Positions 25,401 through 34,989 of a DNA stretch of 64,000 bases are shown here, in pieces (positions within the stretch are counted from its first letter, which is position 1; every line of letters starts with the position of its first letter). Made by a program: the position numbers and the translations under genes. The stretch covers positions 3,224,001 to 3,288,000 of the forward strand of contig NZ_OU912926.1 in NCBI RefSeq assembly GCF_918378365.1, given 5' to 3'. The notes below the pieces were generated by a model. It made no database searches and was not told the origin of the DNA. It saw only the letters and a list, made by a program, of their open reading frames with translations. The DNA comes from Candidatus Nitrotoga arctica. Lineage in GTDB: Bacteria > Pseudomonadota > Gammaproteobacteria > Burkholderiales > Gallionellaceae.

Positions 25401-26231
25401 TTATAAATTTATTTCGCCTTCAAATACGGCAATCGCTGGTCCGGTCATAAATACCGGTGTGCCGTTTCCGGCCCAAGCTATGTTCAACACCCCACCGCGC
25501 GTGGCAACATTCACCCGCGCGTCCAACAGGCCGCGACGGATGCCGGTTACCACTGCGGCGCACGCGCCAGTGCCGCAGGACAGAGTTTCACCAGCGCCGC
25601 GTTCATACACGCGTAATTTGATGTGTTTACGATCCACTATCTGCATGAAGCCTGCATTCACTCGTTGCGAAAAACGCGGGTGACGCTCCATGAGCGCTCC
25701 CTGTGTAGCGACTGGTGCATGTTCCACATCAGTTACCACCTGTATCGCATGTGGATTACCCATCGATAGTGCAGTAATCTGCACTGTCTCGCCTGCTACT
25801 TCTAGCGTTTGGATCACAGCATCGCTACTGCCAAGGAATGGAATGCGTGCAGCCTCGAAAATCGGCGCGCCCATGTTTACGGTAATTTGACCATTGTCCT
25901 CAAGGCGCGGGGTAATCAGTCCATTTTTTGTTTCTACCACGATTTCACGCTTATGTGTCAGTTTGTGATCGTGTACAAAGCGCATAAAGCAGCGCGCGCC
26001 ATTGCCGCATTGTTCCACCTCGCCGCCATCCGCATTGAAGATGCGATAACGAAAATCCGCATCGGGATGCTGTGCACTTTCCACTAGCAGGATTTGATCA
26101 CAGCCCACGCCAAAGTGTCGGTCGGCTAATAGGCGCAGCTGCTCCGGTGTAAGCTGGATGCGCTGGCGCAACCCATTGAGGACTACGAAATCATTACCGG
26201 CACCGTGCATCTTGGTGAATTTTAATCTCAT
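25401..26231 (-). CDS. dapF: Diaminopimelate epimerase
   Basis: DapF converts LL- to meso-diaminopimelate for lysine and peptidoglycan. From the ATG at 26231 it has 276 residues and starts [20 protein letters not shown], the family N terminus. An open frame reaches 26258 but adds nine unrelated residues. The two catalytic cysteines are Cys75 (EQCGNGARC) and Cys219 ([10 protein letters not shown]), each on one face of the active site. It is first in the cluster with DUF484, xerC and rlmI. Confidence 0.95.
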   Translation of the reverse strand: MRLKFTKMHGAGNDFVVLNGLRQRIQLTPEQLRLLADRHFGVGCDQILLVESAQHPDADFRYRIFNADGGEVEQCGNGARCFMRFVHDHKLTHKREIVVETKNGLITPRLEDNGQITVNMGAPIFEAARIPFLGSSDAVIQTLEVAGETVQITALSMGNPHAIQVVTDVEHAPVATQGALMERHPRFSQRVNAGFMQIVDRKHIKLRVYERGAGETLSCGTGACAAVVTGIRRGLLDARVNVATRGGVLNIAWAGNGTPVFMTGPAIAVFEGEINL

Positions 26232-26343
26232 CTCTTCATCCAATGCATAAAGCACCACATTTAAAAAATTTTATCTGAACCAGGGTTGGTAAAAATCTTA
26301 ATTGAACTACGAATTACCCCCGTAGGCTTGCGTAATTTTAGTG

Positions 26344-27138
26344 CTAAATAAATTTTATTAGCAAATGTGTCCCTAGTACCAGCATCAGTATTGCGAAAAG
26401 TTTGCGCAATAGCCCAATCTTCATGCGATGTACCGTCTTTGCGCCAAGCGGCGCAGTAATAACGCTGGCAAGTACGATCCACAATAACGACGGTAAGTAC
26501 ACGAACCCCAGGTTAGGAGAGGGTAGTGTATGGGAACTAAGGCCAGTAACAATATAGCCGGTTGTGCCACCTATGGCGACTGGAAAACCGATCGCTGCAG
26601 AGGTACCAATTGCATTGCGTATTGGCACATTGCACCAAATTAGAAACGGGACTACAACCGTACCACCGCCGATAGATACTAGGCTGCTGATCCAGCCGGT
26701 GAACATGCCCGTCAGCGTCATGCCGGTCATGCCGGGTAATTGACGTGAGGCTTGCGGACGTAATTCAAACAGAATTTGAATTGCTGCAAAATATACAAAT
26801 AAAGCAAAAAATATTCCTAGTCTACGCGGCGAAACATATGCGGCGCATAGTGCACCCAGGGCTGTTCCGAACAAAATGCCGGGAGTCATGGTACGAACCA
26901 CAACCCAGTTCACCGCACCATGCTGGTGATGTTTGCGCATGCTGGCGAGGGACGTGAACAGAATGGTTGCCATAGAAGTACCGAGCGCCAAATGCATGAT
27001 ATAGGGGGCAGGGAAGTGCTGCATTTTGAACAGTATCAGCAATACGGGTACTAAAATGGTTCCGCCACCAATGCCGAACATTCCACTAAATAGCCCAACC
27101 AATGCACCCAGCGCGAGATAGGCGAAAGCCCATTCCAT
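26344..27138 (-). CDS. TSUP (TauE/SafE) family membrane permease
   Basis: This 264-residue inner-membrane protein has about eight helices and the two repeated TSUP motifs, GALVGLFSGMFGIGGGTILVPVL near the N terminus (quoted here only as the family's glycine-rich repeat) and GMFTGWISSLVSIGGG in the second half. TSUP proteins move sulfur-containing or organic anions such as sulfite, sulfoacetate or taurine. The substrate here is not readable. It follows the EVE gene by one base, so they are cotranscribed. Confidence 0.85.
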   Translation of the reverse strand: MEWAFAYLALGALVGLFSGMFGIGGGTILVPVLLILFKMQHFPAPYIMHLALGTSMATILFTSLASMRKHHQHGAVNWVVVRTMTPGILFGTALGALCAAYVSPRRLGIFFALFVYFAAIQILFELRPQASRQLPGMTGMTLTGMFTGWISSLVSIGGGTVVVPFLIWCNVPIRNAIGTSAAIGFPVAIGGTTGYIVTGLSSHTLPSPNLGFVYLPSLLWIVLASVITAPLGAKTVHRMKIGLLRKLFAILMLVLGTHLLIKFI

Positions 27139-27139
27139 A

Positions 27140-27604
27140 TTAATCGCGTACCAGATGCTTCAGAATGAACCTCCACTCGGCGGGATCAACCGGTGTGATG
27201 GACAATCGATTGCCACGTTGCAAAACGCGCATGCCTTCCAATTGTGGATGGCGGCGCAGCTCTGCCAATGAAATGGGTTCAATCTTCTTTACCCATTGCA
27301 CATCTACATTAAACCACCGCGGCGTTTCCTGCGTGGCCTTGGGATCAAAATATTTGCTATTGCGGTCGAACTGAGTTGCATCGGGATAAGCAGGGCTGGA
27401 AACGCGCGCGATGCCCGCGATGCCGGGCACAGCGCAATTGGAATGATAGAAAAGCACCGCGTCGCCTTTGCACATCTGATCGCGCATGAAGTTACGCGCC
27501 TGATAGTTACGAACACCGTACCATGCCACGGTCTGGTCAGGCAGGTTAGCGAGGTCATCTATGCTGACGTCGCTCGGTTCAGACTTCATTAGCCAATAAC
27601 GCAC
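27140..27604 (-). CDS. EVE-domain protein
   Basis: This 154-residue single-domain protein starts MRYWLMKSEPSDVSIDDLA. It contains WYGVRNYQARNFMRD, GDAVLFYHSNCAVPGIAGIA and YFDPKATQETPRW, the full EVE (PUA-like) signature. EVE proteins bind modified bases in nucleic acids, and the free-standing bacterial form is common near zapA/ssrS. It is followed by the TSUP gene. Confidence 0.92.
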   Translation of the reverse strand: MRYWLMKSEPSDVSIDDLANLPDQTVAWYGVRNYQARNFMRDQMCKGDAVLFYHSNCAVPGIAGIARVSSPAYPDATQFDRNSKYFDPKATQETPRWFNVDVQWVKKIEPISLAELRRHPQLEGMRVLQRGNRLSITPVDPAEWRFILKHLVRD

Positions 27605-27775
27605 GTTATTCCATTTCTAATTCAAATAAAGTGAATCATTCTGTGAGCGTGTTCCGGAGGAAACGATAGCTTGATAGAAGTCTAGAGGCGGCTCTCACCA
27701 GTCACCTTTTTAGCCACTGACCACCACAGTCAGTCAAGTTGCGCTTACGCGCAACGCGCTATGCTTGGCACACGA

Positions 27776-27804
27776 TAAAAAAATAATGCGGCATAAGCCG
27801 CATT
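27776..27804 (-). terminator. Intrinsic terminator of the 6S RNA transcript
   Basis: AATGCGGC (27785-27792) and GCCGCATT (27797-27804) form an 8-bp stem with a 4-base loop. On the minus strand it is followed by a run of seven T (complement of ATAAAAAAAT). Confidence 0.8.
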
Positions 27805-27813
27805 TAAAATAAA

Positions 27814-27988
27814 GACCCCCGCCTGTGCCGTTGACCCAACATCTTGAACCTGGGTTCAAGAGAGCCGGTTCCCAGTTACATCAGGTACATCCGCAAGGGA
27901 TGCGCACAACAGTAACATTAAGGGTCACGACCTAAGCAAAGCTTATTGGTCCAAAGAATTATGAGCCTGACAAACACCGCAGGGGAAA
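27814..27988 (-). ncRNA. ssrS: 6S RNA
   Basis: 6S RNA mimics an open promoter and sequesters sigma-70 RNA polymerase in stationary phase. On the minus strand the 5' segment CCCCTGCGGTGTTTGTC pairs with the 3' segment GGCACAGGCGGGG. The conserved 3' arm hairpin is CTTGAACCCAGGTTCAAG. The middle gives the large bulge. It lies directly downstream of zapA, the usual synteny, and ends at a strong terminator. Ends are approximate, length about 175 bases. The 5-formyl-THF cyclo-ligase gene often found next is replaced by the EVE gene. Confidence 0.87.
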
Positions 27989-28004
27989 CCTAAAACAACT
28001 CATC

Positions 28005-28304
28005 TTATTCAGTCAGTACCGCATCGATAGTTGCCTCCATACGTTCCATTCTACGCTTAAATTCACTCATGTCAAAACCAGAACCGAGACGTGTGGTCAG
28101 TAGTTCATGAGCAATATTCAAGGCAGACATGATTGCGATACGCTCGATCGTAATGATCTTACCAATATCACGAATCTCATGCATTTTCTTATCAAGATAA
28201 GCGACCGCATCAAGCAATTCTGGGCGTTCCACTTCCGAGCAGACGACGCGGAACTCCCGGTCGAGGATCGTGACATTAAGCGTTCTTGCACTCTCACTGC
28301 TCAT
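28005..28304 (-). CDS. zapA: Cell division protein ZapA
   Basis: ZapA crosslinks FtsZ filaments at the division ring. The 99-residue protein has the N-terminal beta part (LNVTILDREFRVVC), the PELLDAVAYLDKKM helix and a C-terminal coiled coil for tetramerisation. Two bases separate it from the upstream small coiled-coil gene, and 6S RNA follows. Confidence 0.93.
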   Translation of the reverse strand: MSSESARTLNVTILDREFRVVCSEVERPELLDAVAYLDKKMHEIRDIGKIITIERIAIMSALNIAHELLTTRLGSGFDMSEFKRRMERMEATIDAVLTE

Positions 28305-28306
28305 GT

Positions 28307-28501
28307 TTATTCTTCAGGTAATTGCGCCAGCAGTCGTTCCAAACGCGACTTGACAGAGTCAATCTTGTCGTGGCATTGACGGCCTTGGCTCAGCGCTTGA
28401 GCCAATTCTTTACGCAGATGATGGTTTTCTTCGCGCAAACGTATAGTCAATTGCACCAATTGAGCCAACTTGCTTTCCAATACGTCTAATTCTGCTTGCA
28501 T
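28307..28501 (-). CDS. ZapB-like small coiled-coil protein (TIGR02449 type)
   Basis: The protein has 64 residues and is almost wholly one coiled coil (LDVLESKLAQLVQLTIRLRE, then ENHHLRKELAQ). Such proteins are encoded directly before zapA in beta- and gammaproteobacteria and are thought to act with ZapA at midcell, as ZapB does. It starts with ATG at 28501 and is cotranscribed with zapA. Confidence 0.82.
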   Translation of the reverse strand: MQAELDVLESKLAQLVQLTIRLREENHHLRKELAQALSQGRQCHDKIDSVKSRLERLLAQLPEE

Positions 28502-28692
28502 GAAGCGAACTATAGTTTAAAAAAACCTGACCAGTCAAATGAATAGCCAACAATAATTTTAAATTGCCCCGTCAATGGCCGGTTTAACGTACGCGCTCTA
28601 TCGCCACCTTCCAACCATAGTTTCTTCTTTCATCATCAGTGGATGACTGCAAGTCACACTAGTTGTGCTTCAGTCCTCAACGCAACCTATTA

Positions 28693-29292
28693 TTATTCCC
28701 CCCACCGCTTCACTAACCTATGCTCCACTCCCAGGTGGTCAAGTATCTTTGCCACCACAAAATCTACCAAATCTTGCACACTTTTCGGGTGATAATAAAA
28801 GCCCGGATTGGGCGGCAAAATGACCGCACCAGCGTGACTAAGCTTAAGCATATTTTCCAGATGGATGGCGGAAAACGGTGTTTCACGCGGCACTAAAATC
28901 AACGGACGCTTTTCCTTTAGCATAACATCGGCTGCACGGGTGATGAGGTCGTCGCTTAACCCCGCCGCCACCGCTGCCAGCGTACCCATAGTACAGGGGC
29001 AAATTACCATCGCGTCGCCAGGATTAGAGCCTGAAGCCATGGGTGCAAACCAGTCATCGCGCCCAAACACGCGCAGTTCGCCACTGACTTTGCCGAGTCG
29101 TTCCGCCAATATTTTTTCCGCATCTTGCGGACGGTTGGGCAACACAAAATCCAACTCTTGTTTGGCGACTATTTGTGCCGCTTGGGAATAAACCAGGTAC
29201 ACGCGCTGACCGTCTTGCAGCAGGCACTCCAGTAGTCGCATGGCGTAAGGTAAGCCGGATGCGCCGGTTAGAGCGAGTACAATAGTTTTCAT
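28693..29292 (-). CDS. ubiX: Flavin prenyltransferase UbiX
   Basis: UbiX attaches dimethylallyl to FMN to make prenyl-FMN, the cofactor of the UbiD decarboxylase in ubiquinone synthesis (ubiD lies at 54.9 kb). From the ATG at 29292 the protein has 199 residues with LALTGASGLPYAMRLLECL at the N terminus, CPCTMGTLAAVAAGLSDDLI and the C-terminal RETPFSAIHLENML, all UbiX landmarks. An in-frame TTG at 29307 would add five residues. It stands alone, and an IS630-type element begins about 245 bases upstream. Confidence 0.94.
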   Translation of the reverse strand: MKTIVLALTGASGLPYAMRLLECLLQDGQRVYLVYSQAAQIVAKQELDFVLPNRPQDAEKILAERLGKVSGELRVFGRDDWFAPMASGSNPGDAMVICPCTMGTLAAVAAGLSDDLITRAADVMLKEKRPLILVPRETPFSAIHLENMLKLSHAGAVILPPNPGFYYHPKSVQDLVDFVVAKILDHLGVEHRLVKRWGE

Positions 29293-29536
29293 GTGCTTTT
29301 CACTCAATTATTTTGGGTACTTCGAGCTCAATGTTTGATTCATCCAGATAATGTGCTGCGATCAGCCGGGCACAGAAATAATTTTGTTACACGATAGCGG
29401 CACTTCACTCAACATTTTGCCGCTGCTTGCGAATGACAGCTTTGCCCGCTACACCACCTTGCCATAGTGTGACGGTGATCCATGTAATGCAGAACACCCG
29501 AGCAAAAGACGATCCAATCGCCTAACTTTATGGGTA

Positions 29537-30684
29537 CTAGTATAACAACCCATTAATTACAAAACATAATGTCTAGCCATTTTTGTATCTGCATCCTGCC
29601 GAGTGAACGTCCACTCAATGCCACGTTGCTCCATGTTACGGCGCAACTGCCAAGCATTCACTTCGGCGGTGAGCGTAACACGGTCTGGCAGGCGTCGATC
29701 AAGGCACTGGCGGTCAAGAATACCGATTTCGATTTCAGCCATGTTGAGCCAACTGGCATGTTTCGGCGTGTAGTGAAAGACTACACGTCGCAGCAGTGCC
29801 TTTGCTTCCTTGGCACCGAGCACTTCCTCGAAGCACTTGCGAAAGTGGGTGTTGAGATTGTCCATCACCAGATGGATACGCTGCGCCGTGACATAAACCT
29901 GCTTGTGATCACGACCGTCCGCCGACCTCCTTTTGGCTCGACCGCCACGAACAGGTTGCAAGTACCGGCGCGGACATACTCGTAATCCTGCTTCGCGGAC
30001 GAGTTGGGCTGGGTTGGCAAAGGGGGCCGCGTATCCTTGAGCAGCTGCTTGCTCTTCTCGTCCAAACAGACCACGGGTTCTTCCGCCCGGAACGGACGGG
30101 CATAAAGATCGAGCAGGTCATACATTCGCTGCCGGTATTCTTCGGTCAAAGCGCCAATGCACCACATCACCTTGCACCATGGCTTGAGACAGTTTTTTTT
30201 AGCAGCCGGCGAATAGTCTCGCGGCTGATCGGACCAATATCCGCCTGCCTCTGCGCTGCCTGTTCCAGCAACTCGAGCGTCCAGCGCCTGGCACCTTCCG
30301 GCGGCTCCGAGCAGGCCAGAGCGGTAATCTTCGCCTCGACGTCGGTAGCAAACTGCCGAGGCTTGCCGGGACGCGCGACATCGCACAGTGCATATTCGGC
30401 ACCATCCTCCAGATATGCGCTTCGTGTCCGCCAGATGGCGGTTCGTCCAACGCCGAGAACTGCCATGATCTGGGCTTCGGGGATCCCGCGATCAAGGGCA
30501 GATAAAATATGTGCCCGATTGACTTCTCGGGCATGGTGCAAACCCTTTGTACGATATGTCTCGATCAACTCACGATCCTCGTCGGTAAGATACAGTTCAG
30601 TCTGTCGCATGGCAGGCTCCTCATCATGGGGTGGGTATGCGACAGTATAATATATGTTTCGTTATTTATGAGTTTAGATACTAG
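29537..30684 (-). mobile_element. Second IS630-type element, transposase broken
   Basis: The 1148-bp element has inverted ends (CTAGTATAACAACCCATTAA on the left, and CTAGTATCTAAACTCATAAA read inward on the right), with TA on both sides (29535-29536 and 30685-30686). The ends stay similar through a common AAACAT about 30 bases in. The transposase is in three frames, so this copy is probably inactive. It is not closely related to the copy at 8.5 kb. Confidence 0.8.
29557..30610 (-). pseudogene. IS630-family transposase with two frame changes
   Basis: Frame one (30610 downward) holds the HTH part and ends in RRLLKKTV. At an A8 run (about 30190-30197) a -1 shift would continue as KKNCLKPWCKVMWCIG. 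This may be programmed slippage, as used by some IS630 members. The second frame carries the first catalytic Asp (VCLDEKSKQLL) and VEPKGGRRTVVIT, then stops. The third frame resumes at AQRIHLVMDNLNTHF and carries the last Glu (LNMAEIEIGI) to the end. About 15-20 residues normally found between VVIT and RIHLVMD are missing, so an internal deletion has broken the gene. Confidence 0.82.
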
Positions 30685-30853
30685 TAGCAACATGATTATT
30701 GAATATCATGAATGGCAAGGCTAAGCAACATCCCGTCATTCCCGACCAAAATACATTCAGTGGGTTTAAATCAACGTACTCTAAGAAGCCTGGATTTGCT
30801 CCTGCACGGAACTGACAGTTACTGTAATGAAATGTGTCATAAATTACACAAAA

Positions 30854-31723
30854 TCAATAAGTGTTACCTAATTCGCGGTGACGCAACAGCACTTGCTGTT
30901 GCAATTTAAAACAACGAGCAAGCTTTTCCACCAAGTACACCGAGCGATGTTGACCACCTGTACACCCAATGGCAACGGTGAGATAGCTGCGGTTATCAGC
31001 GATGAAACAGGGTAGCCACCTCTCGACAAAACTGCGGATGTCTTCGCACATTTGTTGTACATTTTGGTTGCGTTCGAGAAACTCAATTACCGCCGCATCG
31101 CGTCCAGTTAGTGGCCGCAGCACGGGATCGTAATGTGGATTGGGTAGGCAGCGCACGTCGAACACCAAGTCAGCATCGAGCGGAATACCATTCTTAAAAC
31201 CGAACGATTGGAACAGTAAAGTAATGCGTGCACGGTCAACACCCTTAAAATCTTTGACCCATGCACGCAAGGCATTGGCGCCGAGCTCACTGGTATCAAT
31301 ACGATGGCCGATGTTGCTGATCTCGGCCAGCATTTCGCGCTCGAGTTGTACGCATTCAGGCAAGGTAAGCCCTTCATTGGTCTGCGCCGGAGGTAGGGCA
31401 TTACGCAGCGGATGACGGCGACGCGTTTCGGAAAAGCGTTTCACCAACGTATCGGTCTGCGCGTCAAGGAAGAGCAAGTGCACATCTATACCCTGTTGCT
31501 TAAGCCGTTCAATATAGTGCGGCAGTTGTTTCACGCTATCACCGCTACGAACGTCTATGCTGACAGCAATGCGTGTATTACCAGTCTGATGCAAATTTTC
31601 CACGAGGACCGGCAACAACGCAGCGGGCAGATTGTCCACACAATAGTAGCCGCTATCTTCCAGCGCCTTGAGCGCCACGCTTTTTCCAGAACCGGAGAGG
31701 CCGCTGATCAAAAATAATTGCAT
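30854..31723 (-). CDS. rapZ: RNase adapter protein RapZ
   Basis: RapZ is a nucleotide-binding adapter that in enterobacteria targets the sRNA GlmZ to RNase E and so controls glucosamine-6-phosphate synthase. The 289-residue protein has Walker A GLSGSGKS at residues 8-15, the AIDVRSGD-type segment, and the conserved C-terminal [17 protein letters not shown]. It is last in the rpoN-hpf-ptsN-hprK-rapZ series, three bases after hprK. Whether GlmZ-like RNAs exist here cannot be seen. Confidence 0.95.
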   Translation of the reverse strand: MQLFLISGLSGSGKSVALKALEDSGYYCVDNLPAALLPVLVENLHQTGNTRIAVSIDVRSGDSVKQLPHYIERLKQQGIDVHLLFLDAQTDTLVKRFSETRRRHPLRNALPPAQTNEGLTLPECVQLEREMLAEISNIGHRIDTSELGANALRAWVKDFKGVDRARITLLFQSFGFKNGIPLDADLVFDVRCLPNPHYDPVLRPLTGRDAAVIEFLERNQNVQQMCEDIRSFVERWLPCFIADNRSYLTVAIGCTGGQHRSVYLVEKLARCFKLQQQVLLRHRELGNTY

Positions 31724-31726
31724 GAT

Positions 31727-32665
31727 TTATTGTTCCTGCATTTGCTGCTCGTGACGGCTGATAAATTCTTGCATGCTGTCGATACCGCGTTGCTGTAGCA
31801 CAAAATTGCGCGCTGCCGCTTCTACCAGCACCGCAAGGTTGCGCCCGGCCATGACCGGGATGCTCACCGCACTAATCTTCACGCCAAGGATTTCTTCATG
31901 ACTAGCCGCTAGCGGCAAGCGTTCCAGATGGGAAAGATCACCGCGTACAGGGCGATGCAGGTGGACAATGAGTTTTAAACTTTTTTTGCGTCGCACCGCG
32001 GTCTCGCCAAACATGGTGCGAATATTGAGCACACCCAACCCCCGCACTTCGAGGAAGTCACGCAACAATTCCGGGCAGCGCCCTTCCAGCGTTTCCGGAG
32101 AAATACGGTACAGCTCGGTAATATCGTCCGCCACTAAGCCGTTGCCGCGTGTAATAAGTTCAAGTCCCAGTTCACTCTTGCCTATGCCGCTATCACCCGT
32201 AACCAGCACCCCCACCCCCAATACGTCAAGAAACACGCCGTGGCGCGTGGTCGATTCCGCCAGCGCTTTGACAATGTAATGACGCACCAGCCACATCAAA
32301 TGTACGCTGGGCAAAGGAGAACGGAACAACGGTGTATGTGTGCGATTAGCGTAAATGATCAACTCTTGCGGGATCTTATCCGTGCCAGCCACGATCAGGC
32401 ATAACGTACCGCCACGTTCAAGTTGCATCAGCGCTTCTGCGAACGCGGCGGATGAAAGTCCCTGAAGATGGTCGAGTTCGGTTTCACTCAATACCTGCAC
32501 CCAATTCGGGTGGATCAAATTGAGGTGACCAATCAAACCATTGTTAGAGGCACTGACTAAATCACTATCAAGTATCTTCGCAGCACCATTCGCTCCGGCT
32601 ACCCAGCTCAATGCCAGCTGCTCCTGTTTGTCCTCAAACAACTGTTGGATATTGACCTGTGCCAT
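31727..32665 (-). CDS. hprK: HPr kinase/phosphorylase
   Basis: HprK phosphorylates and dephosphorylates HPr on serine. The 312-residue protein has the N-terminal MurF-like domain and a C-terminal kinase domain with P-loop GDSGIGKS at 157-164, and the HprK signature LEVRGLGVLNIRTMFG. In betaproteobacteria it forms part of an incomplete, regulatory PTS without sugar permeases. The neighbours ptsN and rapZ agree. It starts five bases after ptsN. Confidence 0.95.
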   Translation of the reverse strand: MAQVNIQQLFEDKQEQLALSWVAGANGAAKILDSDLVSASNNGLIGHLNLIHPNWVQVLSETELDHLQGLSSAAFAEALMQLERGGTLCLIVAGTDKIPQELIIYANRTHTPLFRSPLPSVHLMWLVRHYIVKALAESTTRHGVFLDVLGVGVLVTGDSGIGKSELGLELITRGNGLVADDITELYRISPETLEGRCPELLRDFLEVRGLGVLNIRTMFGETAVRRKKSLKLIVHLHRPVRGDLSHLERLPLAASHEEILGVKISAVSIPVMAGRNLAVLVEAAARNFVLQQRGIDSMQEFISRHEQQMQEQ

Positions 32666-32670
32666 TTCTG

Positions 32671-33126
32671 TTACATCGCCCAGTTAGTAAACAATTGATG
32701 GATTACCGCTACATCATTGCTATTCTGTATTTGTTCGCGGAAGGTTTTATCACTGAACATTTGCGCCAGTTCGCCAAGTAGTTGCAGGTGTAAATCGGTG
32801 GCCCGTTCCGGCACCAATAACACAAAAATCAGGTTTACCGGTTGGCCATCCGGTGCGTCAAACGGAATCAATGCTTGTGTCTTGACGAAAGCGGCAATCG
32901 CATCTCGCAGACCCTTGATGCGGCCGTGCGGGATAGCCACGCTGTGTCCCAAGCCAGTCGAGCCGAGCTTTTCGCGCGCAAACAGGCTATCGAATACTTG
33001 ACTACGGGCGATTTTCTGAGTGTTTTCAAATAACACCCCCACTCTTTCGAAAACCCGTTTTTTACTGGTTGAATCGGCGTCCAGTATGACGTTCTCAAGG
33101 GGCAGGACTTTACTGATCAGGTTCAT
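32671..33126 (-). CDS. ptsN: Nitrogen-regulatory PTS protein EIIA-Ntr
   Basis: This 151-residue EIIA domain of the nitrogen PTS is phosphorylated on His67 (GHSVAIPHGRIKGL). It regulates potassium transport and other targets according to nitrogen and carbon state. The position between hpf/rpoN and hprK is standard. It lies downstream of hpf after about 50 bases. Confidence 0.95.
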   Translation of the reverse strand: MNLISKVLPLENVILDADSTSKKRVFERVGVLFENTQKIARSQVFDSLFAREKLGSTGLGHSVAIPHGRIKGLRDAIAAFVKTQALIPFDAPDGQPVNLIFVLLVPERATDLHLQLLGELAQMFSDKTFREQIQNSNDVAVIHQLFTNWAM

Positions 33127-33177
33127 ATTTCAAGCACTTCAAAAATAAGGAAAGGGCGGCCGTAAACCGCCCTGCTA

Positions 33178-33507
33178 TCATTCTTGTCCCACTGCAGGAG
33201 GATTGCCGGACTCATCATGACGACGAGCAGCATGTTTTTCTTTATGCTTGATAATTTGACGATCAAGTTTTTCGATCAGATTATCAATCGCGACATATAA
33301 GTTCGTATCATCAGATTCCACAAAAATTGTCTTGCCACTCAGGTGGACGTTAGCCTCGGCCTTTTGTTTTAATTTTTCCACTGAAAGAATGACATTGACA
33401 TCAATCATATTGTCAAAGTGACGCTCGATTTTGCCGAGTTTGCTTACCACGTGCTCGCGAATGGCGGGGGTAATTTCCAAATGGTGTCCGCTGAGATTGA
33501 GGTTCAT
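33178..33507 (-). CDS. hpf: Ribosome hibernation promoting factor (short form)
   Basis: This 109-residue HPF/YfiA protein blocks the decoding region of idle ribosomes. It starts MNLNLSGHHLEITPAIREHV, contains the VNVILSVEKLKQKAEANVHL strand pair and DNLIEKLDRQIIKHKEKH. The lack of a C-terminal dimerisation domain makes it the short type. It follows rpoN by 16 bases, so the two are cotranscribed. Confidence 0.94.
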   Translation of the reverse strand: MNLNLSGHHLEITPAIREHVVSKLGKIERHFDNMIDVNVILSVEKLKQKAEANVHLSGKTIFVESDDTNLYVAIDNLIEKLDRQIIKHKEKHAARRHDESGNPPAVGQE

Positions 33508-33523
33508 GGCCTGCTCCTTATGG

Positions 33524-34969
33524 TTAGAGTGATTTACGAAGATTAACGGGGAGGATATTCAGCAATTCCCGGTATTTTGCCACGGTACGCCGGGCAACCA
33601 ATATGCCCTGCTGTGCCAGGATTCCAGACATGCGGCTGTCGGTTAGGGGGTGACGTGCGTCTTCCTGATTGACAAGCTGCTTAATGAGTGCGCGGATCGC
33701 CGTGGAAGAACACGTACCGCCACTTTCGGTCGCGATTCCGCTGCAGAAAAAATATTTGAGTTCATAGATGCCGCGCGGGGTGAGCATGAATTTTTGCGTA
33801 GTCACGCGGGAGATGGTGGATTCATGCAGATCAAGCTGCTCTGCGATTTCGCGCAGTACCAGCGGGCACATAGCTGTGTCGCCGTGCTCGAAAAAATTGC
33901 GCTGGCGATCAACAATTGTCTGCGATACACGCAAAATAGTATCGAAACGCTGTTGCAAATTTTTGATAAACCAGCGCGCTTCCTGCAATTGACCAGCCAG
34001 CTGCTGTACGTTTTTTTCATTGCCCTGTTGCAAGATATTGGCATACATTTGGTTAACGCGCAGGCGCGGCATAGCGCCCTGATTTAGTCGTACATGCCAG
34101 TTACCGTGGCGGAATTCTACCACCACGTCAGGTACGACATAGTCTGCAGCTCGCTGTTCAAATTCAGCGCCAGGTCTTGGTTGCAGATGGGTGATGAGCG
34201 ATTGCACGGTGCGCAATGCGTCATCGTCACAACGAAGGACTTTCTTCAGCTTGGCAAAATCGTGCGCACCCAACAGGTTGAGGTATTGCGACACCAAGCG
34301 CAGTGCCAGATCACGGCATGGGGTATCCTCCGGGAGCGCTTTGAGTTGTAGCGCCAGACATTCGCTTAAGGTACGGGCGGCTATGCCTGGCTGATCCAGG
34401 TGCTGTAATTGCACCAGTGCAGTTTCCAAGTCATCCAAAGTAATGTCGAGTTGTTCTGGTAGCATTTCGACAATTTCTTCCAACGGCTGCGCCAGATAAC
34501 CGTTGCCGTCCAATGCGTCGATCAACAGACTGATAATTTTTCGGTCGCGCACATCATGCTGGCTCATATTTAGTTGCCAGATGAGATGCTCACGCAGGCT
34601 GGGGGTATCCGCCGCGACTTCCGCACGAGCTTCTTTTTCATCATCCGGCCCGCTGGCTGCGGAAAAAGAGGATTCATTCCAGTCTTCTTTTACCCATTCT
34701 TCATCGGCCTGTTGCGGCATTTCATCTTTGACTTCGGTATTATCCACAGCGGCGGTAGAGGCAGCATCTCCATGTGCATAGGGCTGCATAGCGTCTTCAT
34801 CTTCGCGTTCGAGCAATGGATTATCATCCAGCAAGCGTGCCACTTCCTGGTTGACTTCCAGAGTGGATAGTTGCAACAGGCGTATGGCTTGCTGCAACTG
34901 GGGGGTAAGCGTCAGTTGCTGGGATTGCCTAAGTTGTAATGTGGGTTTCATTACGAAATTTACGGACAA
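33524..34969 (-). CDS. rpoN: RNA polymerase sigma-54 factor
   Basis: RpoN directs transcription from -24/-12 promoters with enhancer-binding ATPases. The 481-residue protein has the glutamine-rich region I (LRQSQQLTLTPQLQQAIRLL), an acidic region II (about 50-130), a core-binding domain, and the C-terminal RpoN box ARRTVAKYRE at 459-468. It lies 20 bases after lptB, in the conserved lptB-rpoN-hpf order. Confidence 0.96.
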   Translation of the reverse strand: MSVNFVMKPTLQLRQSQQLTLTPQLQQAIRLLQLSTLEVNQEVARLLDDNPLLEREDEDAMQPYAHGDAASTAAVDNTEVKDEMPQQADEEWVKEDWNESSFSAASGPDDEKEARAEVAADTPSLREHLIWQLNMSQHDVRDRKIISLLIDALDGNGYLAQPLEEIVEMLPEQLDITLDDLETALVQLQHLDQPGIAARTLSECLALQLKALPEDTPCRDLALRLVSQYLNLLGAHDFAKLKKVLRCDDDALRTVQSLITHLQPRPGAEFEQRAADYVVPDVVVEFRHGNWHVRLNQGAMPRLRVNQMYANILQQGNEKNVQQLAGQLQEARWFIKNLQQRFDTILRVSQTIVDRQRNFFEHGDTAMCPLVLREIAEQLDLHESTISRVTTQKFMLTPRGIYELKYFFCSGIATESGGTCSSTAIRALIKQLVNQEDARHPLTDSRMSGILAQQGILVARRTVAKYRELLNILPVNLRKSL

Positions 34970-34989
34970 GAGCGGCGCATAGTGTGCAT

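Noticed and set aside
27730..27760. GTTGCGC/GCGCAAC hairpin as a second terminator or CRISPR-like repeat
   Set aside because: It is a single hairpin without T-run or repetition. No CRISPR array is visible anywhere in the window.
34738..34750. Exact DnaA-box sequence TTATCCACA
   Set aside because: It is a single copy inside the rpoN coding region with no AT-rich unwinding region or further boxes.
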